From positions 1 to 9,512 of the forward strand of contig CAMZHY010000103.1 in NCBI GenBank assembly GCA_947307005.1: DNA of 9,512 bases, given 5' to 3'. Numbering within the stretch: the stretch's first letter is position 1; each line of letters begins with the position of its first letter. Below the pieces are notes generated by a model. It was not told where the DNA came from, did no database searches, and saw only the letters and a list, made by a program, of their open reading frames with translations. The position numbers and the translations under genes are program-made. This DNA comes from an uncultured Planctomycetaceae bacterium (GTDB lineage: Bacteria > Planctomycetota > Planctomycetia > Pirellulales > Thermoguttaceae). Shown piece after piece: positions 1-7,022 of this stretch.

Positions 1-905
1 GGTATTTTCGTCTAACTTTTAAGAATGGTTCCTCAGTTGACGCTCGTTTTATCGTTAACGCCGCAGGCATTTATTCTGACGTAGTTCAACAACTTATTGG
101 CGAAAAGCGTTTTACAGTAAAACCTCGTAAGGGAGAGTATTACATTCTCGATAAACGGCAAGGGGGACTTGTCGATAGAACGATTTTTATGTGTCCGTCA
201 AAATTGGGCAAGGGCGTTTTGATTTCTCCGACGGTTCACGGCAATCTCTTGGTTGGTCCTGACGCGCAGGACGGCGAGGACAAAGAGGATTTCTCGACGA
301 CAAAGCAAGGGTTGGAATTCGTCCGTAGTATGTCTAGACTTCTTAGCGACAAAGTGGATTTCGGCGACGCAATCCGCAATTTTGCCGGTTTGCGTTCATT
401 GCCTGACGGGAAGGATTTCATTATTGAACGCGATCCAGACGTCGCTGGATTGGTTAATTTAGCTGGAATTAAGTCTCCCGGTTTGACTTCTGCGCCTGCT
501 ATAGCCTCGTACGCCGTCCAACTTCTCGCAGATTGCGGTCTCGAACTTAAAGAGAATCCAGATTTTAATCCGAATCGGACCGAGGTTCGTTTTTCCTCTC
601 TTTCGGATGAAGAAAGAATTGCGCTTGTCGCGAAGGATCCTCGCTACGGACGCGTGGTTTGTCGCTGCGAGGAAGTTACTGAAGGCGAAATCGTCGATTC
701 TATCCGTCGTCCGCTTGGCGCCCGTACTTTAGATGGCGTTAAGCGCCGTTGTCGTCCTGGGAGCGGTCGTTGTCAAGGCGGTTTTTGTGGTCCACGCGTC
801 TTAGAAATTCTGTCGCGTGAACTTGGAGTTTCCAGAGAATCGATTTTGAAGGATAAAGACGGTTCTTATATTCTTTTAGGCGACACAAAAGAATCTCGCG
901 AATGA
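1..905 (+). CDS. FAD-dependent oxidoreductase (GlpA/LhgO-like) with C-terminal BFD-like [2Fe-2S] domain, 5' truncated
   Basis: The reading frame is open from the left edge (first full codon at position 3) to TGA at 903-905, giving the last 300 residues of a protein whose family is usually about 480 long; the N-terminal FAD Rossmann motif lies outside. The visible start (VNAAGIYSD, then PRKGEYYILD) matches the DAO/COG0579 fold of glycerol-3-phosphate dehydrogenase and 2-hydroxyglutarate oxidase-like enzymes. The C-terminus is a BFD-like iron-sulfur domain: C-x-C (codons 660-662 and 666-668) and C-x4-C (CQGGFC, 771-788), the expected four cluster ligands. An additional Cys (750-752) sits where I expect Thr. 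Cytoplasmic, probably passing electrons from an organic acid or polyol phosphate through FAD and the cluster to a partner protein. The substrate cannot be deduced, and a role in tryptophan metabolism is not suggested. Family assignment is firm; exact function is open. Confidence 0.88.
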   Translation, partial: YFRLTFKNGSSVDARFIVNAAGIYSDVVQQLIGEKRFTVKPRKGEYYILDKRQGGLVDRTIFMCPSKLGKGVLISPTVHGNLLVGPDAQDGEDKEDFSTTKQGLEFVRSMSRLLSDKVDFGDAIRNFAGLRSLPDGKDFIIERDPDVAGLVNLAGIKSPGLTSAPAIASYAVQLLADCGLELKENPDFNPNRTEVRFSSLSDEERIALVAKDPRYGRVVCRCEEVTEGEIVDSIRRPLGARTLDGVKRRCRPGSGRCQGGFCGPRVLEILSRELGVSRESILKDKDGSYILLGDTKESRE

Positions 906-934
906 AATTTTTTTAACTCGCGGGATTTTTCCCG

Positions 935-962
935 TTGACGTCGTGTAACTGGACGTTAGAAT
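935..962 (+). promoter_or_regulatory. Sigma-70-type promoter of the trp operon
   Basis: A -35 box TTGACG (935-940) and a -10 box TAGAAT (957-962) are separated by 16 bases, each matching consensus at 5 of 6 positions. The predicted transcription start, about 968-971, falls just before the first paired base of T-box stem I (972), exactly where a T-box transcript should begin. It lies 30 bases after the stop of the upstream oxidoreductase gene. There is no convincing terminator in between, so some readthrough from upstream is possible, although it would still pass through the T-box. Start site is inferred, not measured. Confidence 0.72.
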
Positions 963-1200
963 TCATGCAAACCGTTGAGGGAGAGTAGTAAGCTTTTTCC
1001 CTGTTTCACGAGAGAGTCGCGGGTGGTGTGATCGCGGCGGAACATATTGAGCTGAATGGACTCGTGAGGGCGATCAGAACGGCGGCGGCGATTTTTCCCG
1101 CTTCTGAGTATGTGAGACGGAGTAGAGTCTTCGTTATCAAAACTCTGCGTATTTAAGTACGTAAAGAGAGTGCGCGTCCAGACTGCTGGTTCCCGCAAAT

Positions 1201-1234
1201 CAAGGTGGCACCGCGGATTTTATATTCGTCCTTG
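1201..1234 (+). promoter_or_regulatory. T-box antiterminator
   Basis: Lower helix CAAGG (1201-1205) pairs CCTTG (1230-1234). The 7-base bulge TGGCACC (1206-1212) carries the UGGC that pairs with the tRNA acceptor end. The upper helix GCGGAT (1213-1218) pairs ATTCGT (1224-1229) with two G-U pairs, closed by loop TTTAT. The 3' strand (1229-1234) is also the 5' strand of the terminator stem, so the two structures exclude each other, as in characterised T-box leaders. Confidence 0.93.
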
Positions 1235-1271
1235 ACAGATTTTTTTCGACGTCTGTCAGGGATTTTTTTTT
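1229..1271 (+). terminator. Regulated intrinsic terminator (attenuator) of the T-box leader
   Basis: TCCTTGACAGA (1229-1239) pairs with TCTGTCAGGGA (1252-1262) over 11 base pairs with one G-U; the loop is T-rich (1240-1251) and nine T follow (1263-1271). It would stop transcription 36 bases before trpE when charged tRNA-Trp is abundant and the antiterminator does not form. Confidence 0.95.
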
Positions 1272-1304
1272 GATTCCCCGATAGGCTGAAATACAGGGGA
1301 ATCG
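1271..1304 (+). promoter_or_regulatory. Inverted repeat sequestering the trpE ribosome-binding site
   Basis: GATTCCCC (1272-1279) is a perfect inverted repeat of GGGGAATC (1296-1303); T1271 and G1304 could add a G-U pair. The 16-base loop is 1280-1295. The trpE Shine-Dalgarno AGGGGA (1295-1300) lies mostly in the 3' arm, and the ATG (1307) begins just after it. The hairpin starts where the attenuator T-tract ends, so it is present only in readthrough transcripts. The pairing is seen directly; a role in translational control is inference. Confidence 0.6.
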
Positions 1305-1306
1305 TT

Positions 1307-2785
1307 ATGAAATATTCACCGACGCTTGACGAAGCGAGGACGTACGCCGCCTCAGGAGAGTACGACGTTCTTCCCGTAAGTTGTCAGATTCTTTCGGACG
1401 CCTATACGCCGATCGAAGTTCTTCGTAAACTCAAAAACATCTCCACCCATTGCTATTTGCTAGAATCTATCTCCGACAGCGCTAATTGGGGACGATACAC
1501 GTTTTTGGGTTTCGATCCGAAGATGGAGTTTGTTTGCGACGGAGATTCTATCCGCATTAACGACGTAAGAATTGAAACCTCTAATCCTTCGTCATATCTT
1601 CGCCAGATTCTCGCTCAGCACCGTAGCCCTAAATTTCGAGGGGCGCCGCCCTTTACCGGCGGGTTCGTTGGTTATTTTTCCTACGATTATCTAGGTTATA
1701 GCGAGCCAACCGTTCGAGTTAACGTCAAGAACATCGAAGATTTCAAAGAAGCGGACCTTATGCTTTTTGACAAGGTAATCGCATTTGATAATTTCACCCA
1801 GAAGATTCTACTAATCGCAAATATTAATCTTGCGAACGTCGAGACGGAATATAAGCGCGCCGTTTTAGAACTTAAGGGGCTTGTCGAACTTCTCAAGACT
1901 GGCGAAAAGAAACGGGAGCCCGCGAGTCGCGTCGTCGGTCCTGTTGTTCCTTTATTTAATGAAGAACAATTTTGCGATATGGTCGAGAGAGCGAAACGAT
2001 ATATTCGCGAAGGCGATATTTTTCAGATCGTTCTTTCTAATCGGCTTTGCGCGCCTTTTGAGGGATCTCTGCTAAATACGTATCGTATACTGAGAACGAT
2101 AAATCCTTCTCCGTACATGTTTTATTTCTCTGGTTCCGATATTGAAATGGCTGGCGCGTCGCCTGAAACGCTCGTGAAACTGCAAGACGGCGTTCTTCAT
2201 ACTTTTCCACTTGCAGGCACTCGCCCTCGCGGAAAAACGGAGGCGGAGGACAAAGCGCTAGAAGCTGAGCTTCTCGCCGACGAGAAAGAATTGGCCGAGC
2301 ATAATATGCTCGTTGATCTCGGTCGTAATGATTTGGGAAAAATTAGTCGTTTCGGCACCGTTCAGGTTGAAAAACTCCATTCTATTGAACGATATTCTCA
2401 CGTCATGCATATCGGTTCGACTGTAAGAAGTGAAATTCGCGACGATTGCGACGCGCTCGACGCTATCGCCGCCGTTTTGCCCGCCGGAACCCTTTCCGGC
2501 GCTCCAAAGATTCGCGCTTGTCAGCTAATCGGCGAATTAGAAGACAATAAACGCGGAGTATACGGCGGAGCGATCGGATACGTTGATTTTTCGGGCAATA
2601 TGGATTGTTGCATCGCGATTCGGATTGCTTACAAAAAAAACGGATACGTTTTTGTCAGAAGCGGAGCCGGTATTGTCGCCGACTCTGTTCCCGAAAAGGA
2701 ATATCAAGAGTGCTTGAATAAAGCGGCGGCTGTTGTGAACGCGTTGAAGCAGGCGGAGGAGCTTGACAATGATCTTATTGATTGA
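1307..2785 (+). CDS. trpE: Anthranilate synthase component I
   Basis: TrpE converts chorismate to anthranilate using ammonia delivered by TrpG, the committed and feedback-inhibited step of tryptophan synthesis in the cytoplasm. The 492-residue product is of normal length. The N-terminal regulatory domain has LLES (51-54) and GRYTFLG (62-68), the region that binds the inhibitor tryptophan in the family. The chorismate-binding domain shows GDIFQIVLS (about 236-244), PLAGTRPRG (301-309), HNMLVDLGRND, YSHVMHIGS, LPAGTLSGAPK (391-401) and RSGAGIVADSVPEKEY. The Ala in PLAGT argues for anthranilate synthase rather than aminodeoxychorismate synthase, which has Lys there. The start at 1307 is supported by AGGGGA six bases upstream. 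First gene of the operon, directly behind the T-box and the RBS hairpin; its end overlaps trpG by 17 bases. Confidence 0.97.
   Translation: MKYSPTLDEARTYAASGEYDVLPVSCQILSDAYTPIEVLRKLKNISTHCYLLESISDSANWGRYTFLGFDPKMEFVCDGDSIRINDVRIETSNPSSYLRQILAQHRSPKFRGAPPFTGGFVGYFSYDYLGYSEPTVRVNVKNIEDFKEADLMLFDKVIAFDNFTQKILLIANINLANVETEYKRAVLELKGLVELLKTGEKKREPASRVVGPVVPLFNEEQFCDMVERAKRYIREGDIFQIVLSNRLCAPFEGSLLNTYRILRTINPSPYMFYFSGSDIEMAGASPETLVKLQDGVLHTFPLAGTRPRGKTEAEDKALEAELLADEKELAEHNMLVDLGRNDLGKISRFGTVQVEKLHSIERYSHVMHIGSTVRSEIRDDCDALDAIAAVLPAGTLSGAPKIRACQLIGELEDNKRGVYGGAIGYVDFSGNMDCCIAIRIAYKKNGYVFVRSGAGIVADSVPEKEYQECLNKAAAVVNALKQAEELDNDLID
2755..2761 (+). promoter_or_regulatory. Ribosome-binding site that sets the trpG start
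   Basis: GGAGGAG lies inside the 3' end of trpE, seven bases before ATG 2769. It is too close to an in-frame TTG at 2763 to serve it, so ATG 2769 is the start, giving the typical MILLIDNYDSF N-terminus. Confidence 0.8.
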
Positions 2786-3356
2786 CAATTACGACAGCTT
2801 TTCCTACAACCTCTTTCAACTTATTGGCGAACTTAACCCAGAAGTGAGAGTCATCCGTAACGACGAGTTGTCCGTTGCTGAGATTGCGGATATTAATCCG
2901 TCTCACATCGTAATTTCACCAGGGCCAGGTCGTCCCGAGGAAGCTGGCGTTTCTATAGATGTGGTCAGGAGTTTAGGCGAACGATTTCCGATCTTAGGCG
3001 TTTGTCTTGGGCACCAATCGATATGCGCGGCGTTTGGAACGAAGATTATTCACGCTGAACGCATCATGCACGGCAAACAGTCGCTCGTCAAACTTGATAG
3101 GAGTTGTCCTCTTTTCAAAGACATGCCGGAGGAGGACTTTGTCGCTCGTTATCATTCTCTTGCCGCCGATCGCGAAACGATGGCGGATTGTCTGAAGATT
3201 GTCGCTTCGACGGTCGACCGAAATGAGATTATGGCTGTCCAGCATAAGACAAGGGCAATTTTCGGACTTCAATTTCATCCGGAGTCGATTTTGACCCCGA
3301 ATGGACGAACGATTCTTCGCAACTTTGTAGAACTCGGTCGCAAGGAAGAAAAATGA
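2769..3356 (+). CDS. trpG: Anthranilate synthase component II (glutamine amidotransferase)
   Basis: TrpG is the class I glutamine amidotransferase subunit that hydrolyses glutamine and channels ammonia to TrpE. The 195-residue protein starts with MILLIDNYDSFSYNL and has PGPGRP (51-56), the nucleophile Cys79 in GVCLGHQ, and the triad partners His170 and Glu172 in FHPES; HG (101-102) is also typical. Stand-alone, neither fused to TrpE nor TrpD. The start overlaps trpE by 17 bases and the end overlaps trpD by 4 (ATGA), both consistent with translational coupling. As in some bacteria, it could also serve folate synthesis as PabA if no separate pabA exists; this cannot be judged from the window. 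Confidence 0.96.
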   Translation: MILLIDNYDSFSYNLFQLIGELNPEVRVIRNDELSVAEIADINPSHIVISPGPGRPEEAGVSIDVVRSLGERFPILGVCLGHQSICAAFGTKIIHAERIMHGKQSLVKLDRSCPLFKDMPEEDFVARYHSLAADRETMADCLKIVASTVDRNEIMAVQHKTRAIFGLQFHPESILTPNGRTILRNFVELGRKEEK

Positions 3357-4384
3357 TACGGGAAGCTATTTTTAAAGTCGTTCAGAAGGGGAATCTTACC
3401 TACGAAGAAGCTTACGCTTCGATGAACGAAATAATGAACGGCGAGACTTCTTCGACGCAAAACGCGGCGTTTCTTGCAGCGTTGTCGACGAAGAACGCCG
3501 ACGCTGAAACTCTCGACGAAATCCTGGGATGCGCGGAGGCGATGCGTGAGCACGCTCTTGAAGTCAAGCATAATCTTGACGTCCTAGAAATTGTAGGAAC
3601 CGGCGGCGATAGATCGCACAGTTTTAATATTTCCACAACCTCGGCTTTCGTTGTCGCTTCTAGCGGGATTAATGTCGCTAAACACGGTAATCGCGCCGCT
3701 TCGTCCAAGTGTGGCGCCGCCGATTGCCTTGAGGCGTTAGGAGCCAATATTTCAATTGAACCCGAACGGTGCGTCGAACTCCTTAATGAAGTTGGTTTCT
3801 GTTTTTTCTTTGCGCAGAAGTACCATTCTTCAATGAAGTATGTCGCTGCGACTCGGAAAGAACTGGGAATCCGAACTGTTTTTAATATCCTTGGTCCGCT
3901 GACGAATCCCGCTCGTCCGACGCGCCAAGTTATGGGCGTTTATTCCCCGTCGCTTCTTGAACCCTTAGCTAAGGTTCTGGGCAGGCTTGGCGTCAGGCGC
4001 GGTATGGTCGTCTACGGTCAGGATTGTCTAGATGAAATATCCCTGAGCGCGCCTACTTCGATTTGTGAGTTTTCTGGAGATTGGCTTCGCTCTTTCGTCG
4101 TCGAGCCTGAACAGTTTGGCATAGCGCGTTGTCAACGCTCGGAACTTCAAGGTGGCGACGCGACGGAGAACGCCGTCATAACCCGACGTATTCTTGAGGG
4201 CGAGAAAGGCGCTAAACGCAATGCTGTTTTGCTTAACGCAGGCGCCGCTCTCTATATTGGCGAAAAGGTTCAATCGATTAAAGACGGCGTCGCTTACGCT
4301 GCGAATCTTATTGATTCTGGAAAGGCTTTGGAAACAATGGAACGTTTCATTGTCGCCTCTAAGAAACAAAGGGAGGAAAAATGA
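3353..4384 (+). CDS. trpD: Anthranilate phosphoribosyltransferase
   Basis: TrpD joins anthranilate to phosphoribosyl pyrophosphate, making phosphoribosylanthranilate. The 343-residue protein has a helical N-terminal domain and the signature motifs in order: GTGGD (82-86), which binds the pyrophosphate; KHGNRAASSKCGAAD (110-124); RKELGIRTVFNILGPLTNP (168-186); and the Mg-binding acidic pair Asp227-Glu228 in DCLDEIS. The last motif deviates slightly from the common GLDE (Cys for Gly), and Tyr221 replaces a usual His; both acidic residues are kept. AAGGAAG (3342-3348) precedes the ATG. Overlaps trpG and trpC by 4 bases each (ATGA). Confidence 0.96.
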   Translation: MIREAIFKVVQKGNLTYEEAYASMNEIMNGETSSTQNAAFLAALSTKNADAETLDEILGCAEAMREHALEVKHNLDVLEIVGTGGDRSHSFNISTTSAFVVASSGINVAKHGNRAASSKCGAADCLEALGANISIEPERCVELLNEVGFCFFFAQKYHSSMKYVAATRKELGIRTVFNILGPLTNPARPTRQVMGVYSPSLLEPLAKVLGRLGVRRGMVVYGQDCLDEISLSAPTSICEFSGDWLRSFVVEPEQFGIARCQRSELQGGDATENAVITRRILEGEKGAKRNAVLLNAGAALYIGEKVQSIKDGVAYAANLIDSGKALETMERFIVASKKQREEK

Positions 4385-5175
4385 ATTCCATCCTTGAATC
4401 CTTAGCGAATTCCGCGCGTAATCGCGTTATGGAGTCGCAAAAGGCGCTTTCTCTCGAAGCTCTCAAAGAAGCCGCTTCCGCCGTTGTTAATCCCCTTGGC
4501 GATTTTGCGTTCGAGAGAGCGTTGCGTAAACCAAACGTTTCTTTTATCTGCGAATGTAAGAAAGCCTCGCCTTCGAAAGGAATAATAGCCTCAGACTATC
4601 CTTACGTTGAAATAGCGATGGAATACGAACTTGCAGGAGCCGATTGTATTAGCGTACTGACTGAACCCACGCGTTTCTTAGGCGCTGACGAGCATCTTGC
4701 TGAAATCTCAAAAGCGACGTCCGTTCCTTGCCTAAGGAAGGACTTTACGGTCGACGAATACATGATTTACCAGGCAAAACTGTTGGGAGCGTCCGCTGTT
4801 CTGCTTATCTGCGCAATTCTTAGCGAAGATCATTTATCTCGATTTCTTGCGCTCAGCGACGAACTCGGACTTACCGCGCTTGTTGAAACTCGCGATGAAA
4901 GTGAAATTGCAACCGCGTTAAGATTAGGCGCGCGCGTCATTGGCGTGAATAACCGCAATCTTAAAGATTTTTCAGTCGACATGAGCGTGTCTCTGAGGCT
5001 TCGCGAACTTGTTGGTTCTGAGGCGCTCTTTGTCGCAGAGAGCGGGATTAGCTCGCCTGAAGACGTGGAGAAATTCCGAAAAATCGGCGTTGACGCCGTT
5101 CTCATTGGCGAGGCGCTTATGCGTGCGGCAGACAAGAAGCGAACGCTTGGAGAATTAAGGGGCGGCGCGGAATGA
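4381..5175 (+). CDS. trpC: Indole-3-glycerol phosphate synthase
   Basis: TrpC closes the indole ring, converting carboxyphenylaminodeoxyribulose phosphate to indole-glycerol phosphate with loss of CO2 and water. The 264-residue single-domain (beta/alpha)8 protein retains the family's active-site residues: Glu58 and Lys60 in ICECKKASPSKG, Lys120 in LRKDF, Glu169 in LVETRDE, Asn191 in GVNNRNLKDF, and Glu220-Ser221 in VAESGI. It is not fused to TrpF, unlike the enterobacterial protein. A strong GGGAGG (4371-4376) sits four bases before the ATG, which overlaps the trpD stop. Its own stop overlaps the trpF start (ATGA, 5172-5175). Confidence 0.97.
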   Translation: MNSILESLANSARNRVMESQKALSLEALKEAASAVVNPLGDFAFERALRKPNVSFICECKKASPSKGIIASDYPYVEIAMEYELAGADCISVLTEPTRFLGADEHLAEISKATSVPCLRKDFTVDEYMIYQAKLLGASAVLLICAILSEDHLSRFLALSDELGLTALVETRDESEIATALRLGARVIGVNNRNLKDFSVDMSVSLRLRELVGSEALFVAESGISSPEDVEKFRKIGVDAVLIGEALMRAADKKRTLGELRGGAE

Positions 5176-5786
5176 CTAAGATCAAGATATGCGGGATTAC
5201 GCGCGAAGAAGACGTCGATTATGTCAACGCTTTGCGTCCTGACTTTATCGGTTTTGTTTTCGCGTCTAAGAGTCGTCGGTTCGTTTCTTCTGAACGCGCC
5301 GCCACGCTCAGAGCAAAGCTTCGTCCCGAGATATTTTCCGTCGGCGTCTTTGTCGACTCGCCTTTAAACTCGGTTGTTCAGCTAGTTGAACTCAAGATTA
5401 TTGACGCTGTTCAACTCCATGGCGACGAGGATGAGGCTTATATCGAAACACTGAGAGATCGTGTTGACGTTCCGCTTATCCAAGCGTTTCGTGTCACGTC
5501 GCCGAACGATCTGGTAAAGGCGAAGGCGTCTCTTGCGGATTTTGTTCTACTGGATAACGGAGCGGGCGGAACAGGGAAAACCTTTGATTGGAGAATCGTT
5601 CAGGATTTTACGCGACCATTTTTCCTTGCAGGCGGGCTTAATCGGAACAATATAGTCCAAGCCGTCGAATTATTGAATCCGTTCGCAGTTGACGTTAGCT
5701 CCGGCGTTGAGGTAGATGGACGCAAGGATTTTGAGAAGATTCGCGAGGTTGTCTTTCAGGTTAGGAATCATGAGAGACTAGCGTAA
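5172..5786 (+). CDS. trpF: Phosphoribosylanthranilate isomerase
   Basis: TrpF performs the Amadori rearrangement of phosphoribosylanthranilate, the step between TrpD and TrpC. The 204-residue protein is a minimal (beta/alpha)8 barrel with catalytic Cys7 in KICGIT and catalytic Asp128 in LLDNGAGGTGKTFDW. VQLHGDE (80-86) and the phosphate-binding end FLAGGLN and VDVSSGVE are also typical. AAGGGG (5157-5162) is a good ribosome-binding site nine bases upstream. The gene order puts trpF after trpC although the reaction order is the reverse, a common arrangement. It is followed by the only non-overlapping junction in the operon. Confidence 0.96.
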   Translation: MTKIKICGITREEDVDYVNALRPDFIGFVFASKSRRFVSSERAATLRAKLRPEIFSVGVFVDSPLNSVVQLVELKIIDAVQLHGDEDEAYIETLRDRVDVPLIQAFRVTSPNDLVKAKASLADFVLLDNGAGGTGKTFDWRIVQDFTRPFFLAGGLNRNNIVQAVELLNPFAVDVSSGVEVDGRKDFEKIREVVFQVRNHERLA

Positions 5787-5824
5787 TTAATGGTTGTAAT
5801 AGACGTTGTTTTTGTTGATAAATC

Positions 5825-5830
5825 GAAAGG
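5825..5830 (+). promoter_or_regulatory. Ribosome-binding site that sets the trpB start
   Basis: GAAAGG lies seven bases before ATG 5838. An in-frame ATG at 5790 would add 16 residues (MVVIDVVFVDKSKGHI) but has no comparable site upstream, and the added residues do not resemble a TrpB N-terminus. ATG 5838 gives MSRGRFGIHGGQY, the usual beginning. Confidence 0.75.
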
Positions 5831-5837
5831 TCATATT

Positions 5838-7022
5838 ATGTCGCGAGGACGATTTGGCATTCATGGCGGACAATACCTTCCTGAAACGCTAATGAACGCT
5901 ATGATTGAGCTTGAGAACGCTTATAACCGCTATAAGTCGGACGAAGCTTTTAATAAAGAACTTGAAACTCTTTTGAACGACTACGCAGGTCGTCCATCCC
6001 GTCTTTACTTTGCTGAAAGAATGACCAACGTTCTTGGCGGAGCAAAAATCTATCTTAAGCGCGAGGATCTCAATCATACCGGGGCTCATAAGATCAACAA
6101 CGTTCTTGGTCAAGCGCTTCTCGCTAGAAAGATGGGCAAGGTCCGGTTGATAGCGGAAACGGGCGCCGGTCAACACGGCGTTGCGACCGCGACGGCAGCC
6201 GCGCTTTTCGGTATGGAATGCGTGGTCTTTATGGGCGAGGAAGATACGAAACGTCAAGCGCTCAACGTTTATCGGATGAAACTTTTAGGAGCCGAAGTCG
6301 TCGCGGTAAAAACCGGAACCGCAACTCTCAAGGACGCTGTTTCTGAAGCGATGCGTGAATGGACGAGTCGTATTTCCGACACCCATTACTGCCTTGGTTC
6401 GAGCGTTGGACCGCATCCGTTTCCGACAATTGTTCGCGATTTCCAGTCTGTGATTTCACGCGAGATTAAAGCCCAAATCCTTGAAAAAGAAGGGCGTCTC
6501 CCCGACGCCGTCGTGGCCTGCGTTGGAGGCGGTTCAAACTCCATCGGTTCTTTTTATCATTTTATTGGGGACAAAGACGTCGCGCTCATTGGTTGCGAAG
6601 CCGGCGGTCGGGACGTCCATACCTTTGAAACTGCCGCGACGATTACGACAGGACGCGTTGGCATATTTCACGGAATGAAATCATATTTCTGTCAAGACGA
6701 GTATGGTCAAATCGCGCCGGTTTATTCAATCTCGGCGGGTTTGGATTATCCCGGCGTTGGTCCAGAGCATTCGTATTTACACGATATTGGTCGCGCGCAG
6801 TATGTGCCTATCACGGACGACGAAGCAGTTGATGCGTTTGAGTTCCTCTCTCGAACAGAGGGAGTTATTCCCGCGATTGAATCTGCTCACGCCGTCGCCT
6901 ACGCAAAGAAACTTGCTCCTGAAATGGGGCGAGATAAGATTATCGTCGTGACGATTTCAGGACGCGGCGACAAAGATTGCGCGGCGATCGCGCGATATAA
7001 GGGAGAACAAATCGATGAGTAA
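5838..7022 (+). CDS. trpB: Tryptophan synthase beta subunit
   Basis: TrpB is the PLP enzyme that joins indole, channelled from TrpA, with serine to give tryptophan. From ATG 5838 the product is 394 residues, normal for the TrpB1 type. The PLP lysine is Lys85 in HTGAHKINN, the catalytic Glu is Glu107 in ETGAGQHG, the PLP phosphate loop is GGGSN (230-234), and Asp303 in AGLDYP corresponds to the residue that closes the active site. The C-terminal SGRGDKD holds the Ser near the PLP ring nitrogen. These numbers are consistently two below those of the Salmonella enzyme. Upstream initiation at 5790 is possible but less likely. The end overlaps trpA by 8 bases. Confidence 0.97.
   Translation: MSRGRFGIHGGQYLPETLMNAMIELENAYNRYKSDEAFNKELETLLNDYAGRPSRLYFAERMTNVLGGAKIYLKREDLNHTGAHKINNVLGQALLARKMGKVRLIAETGAGQHGVATATAAALFGMECVVFMGEEDTKRQALNVYRMKLLGAEVVAVKTGTATLKDAVSEAMREWTSRISDTHYCLGSSVGPHPFPTIVRDFQSVISREIKAQILEKEGRLPDAVVACVGGGSNSIGSFYHFIGDKDVALIGCEAGGRDVHTFETAATITTGRVGIFHGMKSYFCQDEYGQIAPVYSISAGLDYPGVGPEHSYLHDIGRAQYVPITDDEAVDAFEFLSRTEGVIPAIESAHAVAYAKKLAPEMGRDKIIVVTISGRGDKDCAAIARYKGEQIDE

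Larger units (their letters stand above)
971..1271 (+). promoter_or_regulatory. T-box riboswitch, tryptophan-specific (tRNA-Trp sensing leader)
   Basis: This leader senses uncharged tRNA-Trp and lets transcription continue into trpE when tryptophan is scarce. Stem I base: CCGTT (972-976) pairs AACGG (1078-1082). Upper part: GAG (983-985) pairs CTC (1061-1063), flanking a specifier loop with AGTA (987-990) on the 5' side and GAA-TGG-A (1054-1060) on the 3' side. The specifier codon is UGG, 1057-1059. AGCT (991-994) pairs AGCT (1050-1053) above it. The apical part has AGAGAG (1011-1016) and GGTGGTGTGA (1022-1031), the conserved AG bulge and distal loop, closed by TCGCG/CGCGG. A further hairpin (1142-1171) corresponds to stem III. 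The T-box GGTGGCACCGCG is at 1204-1215. Specificity is read directly from the codon and agrees with the downstream genes. Stem II was not resolved with certainty. Confidence 0.95.

Noticed and set aside
921..934. Short hairpin CGGGA-TTTT-TCCCG after the oxidoreductase gene, as its terminator
   Set aside because: The stem is only 5 bp and no T run follows it; it runs straight into the -35 box. The T run at 908-914 precedes the stem, so this is not a standard intrinsic terminator on either strand.
956..1198. An 80-codon open frame on the - strand across the leader
   Set aside because: It coincides with the structured T-box RNA, whose base pairing explains the sequence. The peptide shows no recognisable feature.
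906..1306. A leader peptide with tandem Trp codons (classical attenuator)
   Set aside because: I noticed no short frame with a ribosome-binding site and clustered TGG codons. The single relevant TGG is the T-box specifier.
2763..2765. TTG as an alternative trpG start
   Set aside because: It lies directly behind the ribosome-binding site with no room for spacing. ATG 2769 has proper spacing and gives the standard N-terminus.
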